Shown one piece after another: positions 51,416 through 62,680 of a stretch of DNA of 64,000 bases. Within the stretch, counting starts at the first letter, position 1, and every line of letters begins with the position of its first letter. This stretch comes from Gymnothorax reevesii. Taxonomy: Eukaryota > Chordata > Actinopteri > Anguilliformes > Muraenidae. The DNA is taken from assembly GCA_029721435.1 (NCBI GenBank), contig CM056573.1:47962501-48026500 (forward strand). Reading direction: 5' to 3'. The notes below the pieces were generated by a model that had not been told where the DNA came from, made no database searches, and saw only the letters and a program-made list of their open reading frames with translations. The position numbers and the translations under genes are program-made.

Positions 51416-51555
51416 CTCCCAACACATCAACCTCGAGGACAAAATATTCACTTGCTGCCGAAAATATCCCACCCACTGACAGGTGCCATAGTATCAATAT
51501 AGTCAATGTTACTCGCTTAATCTGTCAGTGGTCATAATGTTACGGCTGATCGGTG

Positions 51556-52440
51556 TAAAACCCGAATAGTCGTTATTTTTGATTGCTACATTTTTTCAGC
51601 TTGAATTTAAAAAAAAAATGTTCTCAATCCAGCATTTTAAGAAAACAGGTTTTTTCCTTGCAAATTTGCTTAAAATAATCATCGTTGCCAATAGGATACG
51701 GTATTTCGTTGGCCACTAGGCCAATTTTCTAGTTCACTGTTCCATTTATCACTTAAAAGACAATGAAGCATTTGTAAAACTTACTTTAGCTAGAATGTTT
51801 ATGTTTTACAGTTTTACCGAATCCTTCAATCCTACATCGATGGCAGGGGCAAGAACCTTTTTATCGTGAACGAAGTGGCAGCAGGCTTGGACAGCAGTGC
51901 TGTAGATTCGTACTCGGATGAAAATCAACACGGGCTGCCGAGCAGGAGTTCACATGATATTTGACTAAAAACTTTGATTACTGTCATTGCTTCGTCTGCT
52001 GTGTAACAGGTTAGCTGAATGTTGCATTTTCTCGGCTGGGTGGGTGACGATTAAAACTATGTTTGAATGGATCTGCTCCAGTTCATTTGTATTAAGCCAA
52101 TTTCAAATCTCACTGATTCCTCAATCAGCAGTGAATACTTCACCTGCGCTGAACCGCAACAGGTGAATATTTTAGAAGTGGGAACACAGGCAAAGCCTTT
52201 GCTCACATGGTAACTGGCCCTTTCGAGGTTAATTGACTTGAGAATGACGCGTTTGCTGGCATGTTGGAGAATTGACAAGCATGAACAGGGTGGTGTGACT
52301 GTTGAAATTTGGTGGGTGGGGCGGGGTGTTACTGCTGAAATTGAAGAATCAGTCGGTGTCCTACTGGTGAAAGTATGCGCAAGTGGTCACTAAAATAGCA
52401 ATTCGATAGTTCATGACAAATTAAACGACAAGGTTAACTA
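51556..52440. other. Intergenic, nothing recognised
   Basis: 0.9 kb without a recognisable gene or repeat family. Confidence 0.4.
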
Positions 52441-52735
52441 TGGGTGCACCTCAAAGCATAGGCTGAATTTTTAGGAGTTGTCACGTAATTCCATCTGCCG
52501 AACTGACGTAACGTCATTTCATCTCCTTTAAACGGCTTTGGTTTCACTGAGTTGTCGCGGGTTTCCCTAACCTTAACCTTAACCATAACCATAACCCTAC
52601 CCCTAACTCTGAACCTAACCTAAAATTTAACCTTGTTCCCTACCCTAAATATCATTTATGCGGAGAGAAATAAATGACGACTCTCAAGAATGCAAACTTC
52701 CAAGAATGCGGCCTATAGGTATTGAGATGCACCCA
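52441..52735. mobile_element. MITE with TGGGTGCACCTCAA ends enclosing a telomere-like array
   Basis: TGGGTGCACCTCAA (52441) and the inverted ATTGAGATGCACCCA (52721-52735) are imperfect inverted repeats. Inside, 52565-52655 is a degenerate CCTAA/CCATAA array (CCCTAACCTTAACCTTAACC and on). The target duplication is not clear. Confidence 0.6.
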
Positions 52736-53458
52736 TTGCTTCACCGAAATATTTAATCCCCCCACTTAAAATGCGCTACCCTTTTTCAAATATTTTCAAA
52801 AAAGAACAGTTTTTGATCCGACTTGGCATACAGCGTTAGCTGTCTTGTACAATGCGGCAAAATACGGTAAATAATCCATTTGAACACGAAAAGGACCTAA
52901 TTAAGAGAAATATCAGCTTTTTAAAATTGAGATTGCACACTGTAATTGAAATGAATACTATCATACACTCGGGGTCGCCCGGACCGACTTCGGGATGGAT
53001 GGCTTGGGCTGCGATACCGTTTACCGTTTGTCGTGTCATCAAGCTGTATACAACCATTTCCGACTGCATTGCCAAATCTTTAAAATTGTTAGGTATAAAC
53101 GAATGATATCGAACAGCTTAATATTAGTTCTATAACTTATATACGTACATAAGGCGTTCTCTTCTTTGGTTGTTGTACCACCAATTCATAACGTTGGGTG
53201 TCGCTGTTGACGCGTTGGTCGTATGGGACAAAATCCCATACAAAAAAGTACAATATAGCTGAGGGAATGGTGTACTTTCTTAAATGTTCTTCCGCGTCAA
53301 ATACGGACCCGTGCACAGCGCTTTCCCGTTGTGGAAAATGTAATGCCAGCTTAAGGCCGTCAGTCTGCCCGAGGATTATTATAATTGCAAAAAAAAACCT
53401 GCAAATGACGGAGAATGCAAGTAATGTTAAAAAGGGAGAAATTCGAGAAACCCATTAA

Positions 53459-53680
53459 CCCTCTCCAGCCCAATTTATTATTTTGAGATATGAAAAATCT
53501 TTCATTCATGGAGAAAAGTTCTTATACACTAGTGGCTGCAGGGGGAACTAACGTTGTATTTTTGCAATACTGAGCTGGAAGGGTAACTTTATCAAACCAT
53601 TTCCCATGTGGTCTTTATATTTTATAGTCAGTCATCAATTTATTTATTGTTGCAAATTTGCAACATGAGCCTGGAGAGGG
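53459..53680. mobile_element. piggyBac-like MITE, 222 bp, TTAA target
   Basis: CCCTCTCCAG on the left and CTGGAGAGGG on the right are perfect inverted ends immediately bounded by TTAA at 53455-53458 and 53681-53684. A TTAA duplication with ends starting CCC is the piggyBac signature. No coding capacity. Confidence 0.85.
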
Positions 53681-53809
53681 TTAACCTTCCACTAAATTGA
53701 GAACTACACGCACAGCACATTCGTTGATGGTTTTACTCGTGAATTTAACTATTTATTGAAAACAAACACGTACGACAAGTCTGATGACTCCTCACTCTCC
53801 AAAAAAAGT

Positions 53810-54800
53810 TGAAGATGGGGCAATTTAGGAAAAATTTTAATTACATGATATGGCAAACGTAAGGTGAAGTGAAGCAGGTGAGCTAATCATGTTATTGAAT
53901 GAGAGGACTCCACTTAAGCGCAACGATGGGCCGAAGCTCATTATTTCCTTGAGAGGTGCATAAGCTTTTCATTACTTAAGAACTCGAAAAACAATAGGTA
54001 GAATTTTGGGCATTTCACTCTCCACAGTGTGCAATATCATTAAAAGATGGAAAGTATCAGGTCAGTTCTCTGTGTGTGAGCAATAAGATCAAAAACCACC
54101 TTTGCATGGGTGGGATCTCATTCCCTTTGCCATCTTTGGCTTAAGAGGTTTAATGTAACTGCAGTAGATATCATGACATGGGCTTGGCTATGCTTTAGAA
54201 ACCATTTGCTATTCAAAATCACACCCTTTTACTGCCCAAAACGGTCGGCAAATTCTTTGGGCTTGGTGTCATTGGAGATGGACAGCAGCACAGCCACTGT
54301 GTTCTTTGAACCAAAGATGACAGGGACAACACAAGATGTCATCATTATCTAGTCCATAAACCAGCATCTGCCATTGTATGGGAGAACGTTATTAGACATG
54401 GGGTGACTTGCATGTTTGCAAGGGCATTATCAATGCAAAGAGATATGCTCAAATTTTGGATCAAAATATGCTGCCCCCCAGACGTCACCTGTTCTAGAGA
54501 CCTCCCTGCATTTTTCGCCATGATGACGCCAAGCTGCATTTTGCACAGATACCAAGTCATTGCAGCGTAAAAAAGAGTGTGGGTGCTAGATTGGCCTGCC
54601 TGCAGTTTTGACCTGTCTGCAGTTGAGAATGTATGGCACATTTTGAAATGAAATATATGGCAATGTATGCCCCATTTGGCTGCTGAAGACCTGCATAATG
54701 ATGGAATAAAAGAAATTATACTTGTTACACTTGACAAACTGGTGTCTTCAGTGCCCAAATGCTTAATGATTGTGACTGCAAGACACAATGATGTTACACA
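53810..54800 (+). pseudogene. Decayed Tc1-like transposase
   Basis: Fragments IGRILGISLSTVCNIIKRWK (helix-turn-helix, ~53995-54060), VLDWPACSFDLSAVENVWHI (~54580-54650, the SPDLxxxENVW block with the catalytic Glu) and LVSSVPKCL (~54740) are in order and spaced as in a Tc1 transposase. The centre is heavily altered. Its terminal repeats were not identified. Confidence 0.65.
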
Positions 54801-57480
54801 GTGATAAACAATTCAATGAGTTTGGACTCTGTTGCGGGCCTCAAATTGTATATTTTCAGTAAGCTATAAATTTCATATGTTGAAAAATTTAATGTGTACA
54901 AGGTGAGCAGACTTTTCATACCAGTCCTTTTAGCTTTATTAGCATTTTCCATGATGTGCCAAATTTTTTGGTATTTGGGTTGTATTATGATGGAGGTTGA
55001 GCTACGTGACTCCGCTAGATCTCTTCTACAGAATCCTGGCCCCTGAGAATAACTAAGTGTGTATCCAAATTCTCTTGAACAGGCCACCTTTTTCTTTTCC
55101 TCTCCACTTTTCCTTGACCTGACTATGAAATGCCACATAGGTCAAGAGAAGGATGCAGAGAGACTTGTAAGTTACCTTGAGAGATGTTTGAGAAAAAAAA
55201 TGCATGTCCTATCCTCTAAAATAGGATGAGCTTAATGGCAATACCATGACTGATCCTGTAGGAAATTTACAACGAATGATGCATCAAATTGCAACAGCTG
55301 CAAAAGACTATGGCCCATTAATTATTAATCAATCATTTTCTTCTAAGGCTGGATATGTGTTTCCTTACTGGAAAGAGGTGACAAAGAGGCTAATTGCCTC
55401 CTTTCCTTCATGAAATAAACAATTTAGATGCTCCTTGTCATGGCTGCCTGCCTATTTAAGGTTCGTGGCCATTGTCTAGAAAGGTTCCTTTATCTTTGGA
55501 GAATTTGGATGCACTGAGATTCACAGGTGTACCAGATAATTGTTTCCATTTGTTACCAACTCTCCCTAACTCTCCTCCCTTCCTACAAGGAAGTAGGAGG
55601 AGGTATATGGGAGGAGAGGAGTGGACGAGAAAAGGAGGACATGAGGGAAACGAGACAGCTATGTTTCTCTCACCAACGTCCATAATCAACATCCTCAAAT
55701 ACTAAGCGGCCCAAACACAGTTTCCACTGCTTCAGTGACACAAGCAGCTAACCTCATCCCTCGCATAATGTAATGCCAAGTTGCAAAATGCCGATTAAAA
55801 TAAACATTTAGTTCCGCTAACGACAGTGTTGAGCATTGCTGTAGTTCGCTGACAATAGGCTTGCTAACGAGGAACAAAGGTAATATGGTATAAATTAGTG
55901 AGCATAGCCTCGAACCTGCATTTATGCACTGAAATGCTGTCTTCAGTCATCGCATCAGCTTTCCGGAATTGAGGAGTGGGAGTGGTTACGACAATGTCAT
56001 TGCAAACATGCGAAAATACTTCCTGAAAGGATGCATGAATGGATCTTCCATTGGGAGGAGACATTTTGGAGGAATTTCGAACTGGTGTCCTCGCTTCCTA
56101 CAGTTTTGGTCCGCACTTGGATGGGGGAGATGTTTCTGGGTTAAGGCGGAAGGAAGGATGGAGGAAAAAGGGAGCGGTGACATTTTCAATTAATTGAAAC
56201 AGGCCTCTGAAACCTGCCCTTTCCTCCAGGAAAACACCAAATCCAATCCAGGAGTTTTTCTGTTGTCTAAGTTAATAATTGTGCTTTTAAAATGAGTGAA
56301 CAGTGAACAACTGAACCAAAGATAGTTATTGGAAATACACTAATCCTCTCAGATTGAATAAATCATAGCTTCCTGAGTGTTGTCAGAGCATGTTGCATGT
56401 GAAACATTGGGCTAGATGCCAAAATGCTTGAGGCAGAACTCACACTGTCCCTGAAACTTGTAATTTTTTCTTGAATGAGAAATGGGATTTTCCATTCAAT
56501 CAGCCTTACCCATCGAGTGCATTATCATTCTTCATAACACCCTTGGATTGAGAGTGCTCTGCCATGAACAAAATAAGTTTTGGTTTCTAAAACGCAATAA
56601 GTGTCAAAATTACAAAAATTGAGATAATACCATAGAGCGATAGCCCTGTACTACAAATGGTGTGAAAATCTAATTTTAGAAATTCATACTATAAGGTGTA
56701 TTCTTTCATGGTCAAAGTTTGTGTTGTTCTATAAAATGCAGTGGGTGCCAACATATAAAAAGCTGATTTACTCAAAATGAGTAAACTGGATATAATGTGT
56801 TTTGGAAACAATATCTTCAAATGTCATGGCTTGTATTTGTGCGTGCGTGTGCGAGTGTGTGTGCGTGCGTGCCTGCGTGTGCAAGCGTGTGTGAGCATGT
56901 ATGTGTGTTGTGCAATACAGGGGGAGTGGTACAAGCTTTCATATTGTCCGCCACAATCTCCTAGAGTACACTCACTTGGAGTTGGCAGCCCTACCTGTAA
57001 CTGAAGTCCCATGTTATTTATTCATCTCACCATGTCTAGACAGTATCAGAAGTTTGATGGTTGCAACTGGAGGGTAATTTGGCTGTGTGTCAGGAGCAGT
57101 AGCCAGGATTGAGAGATTTTGGCCCAGATATAGAAATGCTAATTGTACTTTAGCTGATTGGCAGCTTGATGGTTTGTATATAGGATGGGTAAAGAACATG
57201 ATATTCTGTGTTCTACTGAGATGAGCCCAAAATTTCTGAGATATGGGCCTGGTTTTGTAACATGCAACCTGCCAGCAACCTACCAGCCACCTCATAATAT
57301 ATGCAGTCTGGTGCAGAGTTACTGGCATCCTTACTAAAACAAAGAAAAAAAATTGGCTGCATTATAGCTCAGTTAATAATAAACATGTTAACTTTCAGCA
57401 TATTGGAAACCTGCATCCTTTTATTTCTAGATATCTCATGGAATTTATGAAGAATTTTGTTGTTTCATTATTTGTTGTGT
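54801..57480. other. Intergenic
   Basis: AT-rich with a GTGCGTGCGTGT-type stretch at 56838-56910. No gene was found. Short open frames at 55456-56193 on both strands lack any recognisable similarity. Confidence 0.4.
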
Positions 57481-57489
57481 AGTTGTTAC

Positions 57490-59540
57490 ATTTTCTCTGA
57501 AGACTATAGGTGTTGAAATTATTGACCCCTCTAACAGTTATCTTAAGTAAAAATGGCAAAAAAAAAAAAAATATATATATATATATTATTATTATTTTAA
57601 AAAATGCTCTTTATTCAAAAGAACTGACCTCCACGATCTAGTAATCGGTACAAAAAAGCATAAACGGTTGAACATGTCACTTGACACTGTTGGGGCAATA
57701 ATCAAGAATATAAAATAAATAAAAAGCTTGTGCATTTGGCTGGGAGAGGCCACAAGTGCAATTAATTCCTGTGGATGGTTAGGTACATGGTGAGGGAAGT
57801 TACAAAGAACCTAATGATCATGATTCAAGGATTTTCGGGATTGGTTGGACTTTGGGGCCAGTTATAGAAGCACTATTGTAGTTGGCAGGACGAGAGCCGT
57901 GGGATGGTCAGACTGGACCAGCATTTATCTTTTTGGTCTTATACTCAATCGTATACTAACAAATTTCTAGCTTGGTGATTGATATTTTGGAGATGTGTTG
58001 GTTTCAGTGGTCTAGAGGCAGATTAAATCAATCCCATCATGAACTCAACCAAATACCTGAAAATATTGGCTGAAATAAGGTTTTCTCTGCTGGGACACTA
58101 GGACTTAGCCATACATGAATTTTCCAGCAAAGAAAAAAAAATGATGCTAAGTTATTCAAAACTGAAACAAATGGCTATATGAAAACAACATCTATATTCC
58201 TCAATGACTATCTCAGTCTCCAGACATATACACCTTTGAAAACTAGTGGTCAGAAGTGAAGATAGCTGTCATAAAGAGCAAACCTCATTGAAGATCTCAG
58301 TGTTACAAGTACTCAAAGGGGACCTATTATGCCATTTTTTTTTCTTCATAATATTAATGGATGTCCAAAAGGGACGTTTATGAACTTGTTAGCAAAAAAA
58401 ACAAGAATTTCATGGTTTCAAGGAAATTTGATTTGCATTATTCCTAACCTTCTGAAAAACAGGCTATTCCGAGTGGGCATCTCTGCTGTGTAATGAGCTC
58501 TCCTGTTCTGATTGGCCAATGAACAAAGTATGGAGGCAACAAAGAGTGATTGTGTCAAAATCCCAAGGCTTCAGGCAAGTGTAACAGACGATGGACTTAA
58601 GTCCATAAATACAGATGATTGGAAAAGTTGCTAGCTTCCTGGTTAACTATTAAAATAGCTGCACTATATGGAAAGGTAACATTAACATCTGCAGGCTAAA
58701 AAAAGATGTTAGTTACATTCACAAAAAAATGCGACATGTAGTCACCACGAAAGTTGAACTAAACTTGGAATTCAATCCATTAAGAATGATCCATTGTTAG
58801 CATCTGTAAAGTAGCAACTGTTGGCTAACTTTCCATTCATTTTGAATCGCTGTACTACTCCAATAAAAATCGACTGAATTTCATCATGAACTGTCACCTG
58901 TTCTATCTGTTCCTATTGACATCTCCTACTTTGCATTTGGCTAAATTAGCAGTAGAGAATTTTTAAATTCTCAGTGGATTTTGTTGCTTGCAAGTAACAC
59001 TTGGAATTTAATTGAAATATAAAAAGAAATTGGAAACACTTTCCTAGCTAGCCAGCTAGTTACAGATTTGCCTTGAGTGTAAATCGAGGCCACTGCTTCT
59101 TTGGATCTTCAGAAAAGCATAAAAGGTCCCCTTTAAGATAGATTTTGTTTTGTCTTGCATTGTTTTGACCCAGATTAGTACTGAAAAGCAGACAGACAAA
59201 AAGTAGATAGCCTACATGTAACAGAATAGGTTTTTGTTGATTTATGATGTTGCCATGAAAAAATAAACCATGGCTAGAGATATTCAGATGAGGTGTGGAT
59301 TAGTTCTCATGAGCCTGCATGTGATGTGGGAAGGGGAGCCAAATATGGATGCCATGCCAACTGCCATTTTTTTATGAAAAAGGCAGCCAAAGAAAAAACT
59401 GACTGGGTTGTTTTATTTCAGTTTGTAGGTTGTAGGTTGCACTCCTGATACTGAAATGAATGTGCCATTGCAGAAAGTGAATTTTTCGTAACATGTATCA
59501 TTAAAAGCAGGGGTGACACTAATTTTGACCCCCACTATTT
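57490..59540 (+). mobile_element. Decayed Tc1-like transposon, interrupted by a MITE
   Basis: SLDTVGAIIKNIK, LAGRGHKCN and RYMVREVTKNL (57680-57800) resemble the DNA-binding part of a Tc1 transposase. Later blocks are too decayed to read. The 58316-59140 MITE sits inside it. Its right part (59275-59530) matches the repeat at the start of the window. The limits are approximate. Confidence 0.45.
58316..59140. mobile_element. MITE with AAAGGGGACCTATTATG ends
   Basis: It begins CAAAGGGGACCTATTATGCC and ends GCATAAAAGGTCCCCTTTAA, an imperfect inverted pair. I recognise AAAGGGGACCTATTATG as the end of a very abundant fish non-autonomous element. No transposase and no clear target duplication. Confidence 0.65.
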
Positions 59541-59631
59541 TCATAAAATATCAGATTACTTGTTGAAAGCCCTGTAATAGGAGATGGAATGTCTTAAATA
59601 GAAGTATATAGTTTTTTGTAATGTTTGATCT

Positions 59632-60304
59632 TAAAGGAGGATTTTCACGCTCGCCTGTTTCGACTTGTATTAACTACAATGAAGTCAAACAGCACCTCCT
59701 TCAAGTAATTCCGCAAGATAATCAGTCCTTTCCACGTAATTGGCGATAATTGACTGTAATTTCCATGATAAAATCCAAAATGGAGGCCGCCATTGTTTTG
59801 AACTCAAGCCACGCGAGACAGAGTTTCAGCCCACGAAAGCACGGGATCATGACGTGAAGGCTGCAGCTGAGAGTGTAAACAAAGCATGCCCGATAAATGA
59901 TATGCAGTTTGCCATTGTGCGAGTTTATAACCTAACGGCAAATTATATCCCTGTCCTTTGGGAACACCGGCCATCTTCTGCTTTGTGTCATTGACACAAC
60001 CGTAGGCCTGACAATGCAGCATTTTCAAAGCAATTTCAGATCTGTTCACTGACGAGAAAATATCATTAAATCCAAAGCATTGGCCTTGATGCCTGGAAGC
60101 GGCAGACCGCCGCGCTGACGTCACAATATCGCGCCCGAGAATCAGACGAGACAGGCGCGACAGAAAATAATGGCGCTGCCCAATGGGCTCAATTAAATGA
60201 GATTTTTTCATCAATTAGCGAACTAAGCTATATCAATGAAGTTTAAACAGCAAGTATTGAAATAACAGGGGGGCAGAAATTGTTTGATGATAGTCCTCCT
60301 TTAA
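59632..60304. mobile_element. MITE with TTAAAGGAGGA ends
   Basis: TTAAAGGAGGATTTTCACGC on the left is matched by GATAGTCCTCCTTTAA on the right. Both ends include TTAA, so either the target is TTAA or TTAA belongs to the terminus. The inside is CpG-rich near 60100-60160, with no transposase. Confidence 0.6.
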
Positions 60305-61459
60305 CAAATGTGTTGTTAACGGTTTTATTTATGTTTTTTTCTGCACTGTTACAATTGGAACCAATAATTATGCACCTGGCCTTACTCAAACAGCACATAG
60401 TATACGAATGCACAGACATGCAAATCAATGCGATTATAAACTTATGTAGAGCATATGTCTCAGTATGAAATGAGTATGAATTTCAGACAAGCAGGCCACA
60501 TAGTATTATTGCACAGGATGCATTTTGCAGAGATCCTTATTCAGAGACTTTCTTAGCTAGTGGCCTTCACAATGCAAGATACATTAGATCCAACCCACTA
60601 ACTGCTAAATGTGTGATCAATAAATTTGGAACGGGTAAACTGAAAATGCCCTCACCCAATCCCACCTCGTTATCAAATTTACCCCCCCTTCCCTACACTC
60701 ATGCTTGGTTCCTGCATACTGATCCTACACAATAAATACTGCTATGTTAAGCCAGGTACCGTAGAATTCATGATTGCCTGTTGTTTGAAGATGAATTGGA
60801 CAATAGGAGCACAAAGAACTGCTTGTTTGTCACGGCTACGGTCAAACTTTCCTGATATCTGCGAAGACATGATGCGTATTTTGGGCATTGAGATAAGAAG
60901 GAAAACTGAGTTAAACTGAGTGCAGTTCAAATCCAAAATGTGTGAAGGGCTACGACATGAACTCAATGAATAGTCACATTTCAGAGCTTAAAACTACGAA
61001 ACATCTGCCTCATATTGCAAAGGTGCCCAGACTAGACATGAGATGGGACCATAACTTGCCACTCCTGTGTCAAGCAACACTTTCAACATGAACATTTTTA
61101 TAAACGCTAATGAATTTCACCATACTGTTTTCTGGAGCGTATCTTTTATTTCTTTTGTTAAAATATATGAGTGCAATTCGATCAGCTCTGTGAGTTTTAC
61201 CCAGGCAGATAAGAGATCAAAGCAAGATCATACTATTGCAATTTAGAATTGCAATGCCATCATTTGGTTTAACAACATTTTTCCAGCGTAATTCTCATTG
61301 GTATGATAAAGTCTGAACATGAGCTGCCTTGTGCCATGATCTATGAGTACAGGTTGAGGGAACTCGTCCCTGCTCCTCTGTGGACCAAATTGTAAAAAAA
61401 AAAAAAACAAAAACAAAGAGAAATTGACTTTTTTTTAAAACAAACCTCAAACTACTGTG
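60305..61459. other. Intergenic, nothing recognised
   Basis: AT-rich with no recognisable gene or repeat except an A-run at 61395-61410. Confidence 0.4.
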
Positions 61460-61479
61460 TCGTGTTATAGAACAAGTGC

Positions 61480-61485
61480 TTTATT
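61480..61485 (-). terminator. Minus-strand AATAAA polyadenylation signal (candidate)
   Basis: A canonical hexamer in the context GAAAATAAAGCAC read on the minus strand. Cleavage would fall near 61460. The function is inferred from context. Confidence 0.4.
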
Positions 61486-61901
61486 TTCATACTGTACTGT
61501 AGCTTCAGTGATATTTCACATCTGTACAAATGCAAAAAAACACAAAACAACAGAAACAGCTCAAGGCATTAAACATTTCTTTTAAATGTACAAGGTTATG
61601 CAGATAAGAATGAATTTATTAATTCATTATGCATTTTTAACAATAAACATGTTCTAAATAGCAGAAATCAGTCTTGACGTACATTTGAAAGTAACAACTG
61701 CGATGCAAACATTATTTACAAACATGTACCAAATATTGACTCCTTCCAGAAAGAAAGGTGGTTACATTACATGTACAAGATTACAAAATTATAAGATTCT
61801 ATACAGTATTTATAGTTTTATATTTATAAGTTCATATTTAAAATGATACAATTATACTTTTTTATGTATAAGCATCATCTCCCTTCTAAAATGTATTTGC
61901 C

Positions 61902-61920
61902 CACACACACACACACACAC

Positions 61921-61990
<70 letters not shown>
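61902..61990. repeat. Compound (CA)n(CT)n(CA)n microsatellite
   Basis: Three successive runs: CA, CT (61925-61957), then CA. Confidence 0.95.
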
Positions 61991-62631
61991 CTCTTGCTTG
62001 TCTGGTCTGATTATACAATAGGACACACCACACTTGTCCATCTTGCACATTTAGCCCATCTCCAATGGCAAAATAATAAAGCACAAATTTTCATATCACA
62101 ACCATATTTTCTGATAAAAAAACACTTTCCAGTTGAGAGTGAGAAGAAACTAGTTATATTCCTGTTTGATTTTTGATGATAGCATTAGAACAAGACACAG
62201 CCGCACTGAAGCTGATAGAGACCAACCCTTGCAATAGATGACAATGATCAAATTCTACATTAAAAGTACTTCTCGTCCAGGGCTAGCAATTTCTTCCAGA
62301 TAATTCCCAGTGGGAATAGTTCATTATTTCTGCCAAACTGGACATTTCGCACCCATCAGCATTGTTGACCACACAGAAAAGATGAGAGTAACAGCTTTTC
62401 CAGTTCACACAAGCATTATTCACAAGTATTCTTACGTGCAAACTGGTTATCTTTGACTGTTTTAAGAAAAACTGTCACACTTCATAGAAGGACTTTCTAA
62501 AGACATCAGACAAAGAACACCAACATGTAACATTAAAACTGACAAATAAGATTAAAGCTTAAGGGCACCTTGGTCAGTACTCAAAGCTCAGGAAGTAAGG
62601 CTGAGATCGGATCTTGGCTTTTCTCTTAATT

Positions 62632-62680
62632 CCTCTCTCTCTCTCTTTCTCTCTCTCTCACACACACACCACACACACAT
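62632..62680. repeat. (CT)n(CA)n microsatellite
   Basis: A CT run followed by a CA run, with two interruptions. Confidence 0.9.

Larger units (their letters stand above)
49309..51555 (-). mobile_element. Tc1-like transposon, split by a nested hAT element
   Basis: The ends TACCAATCAGCTATAACATG and, inverted, CACCGATCAGCCGTAACATT are flanked by TA (49307-49308 and 51556-51557). Without the nested insert (50365-51415) it is about 1.2 kb. It is a well-known fish Tc1-like family with a minus-strand transposase. Confidence 0.88.
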
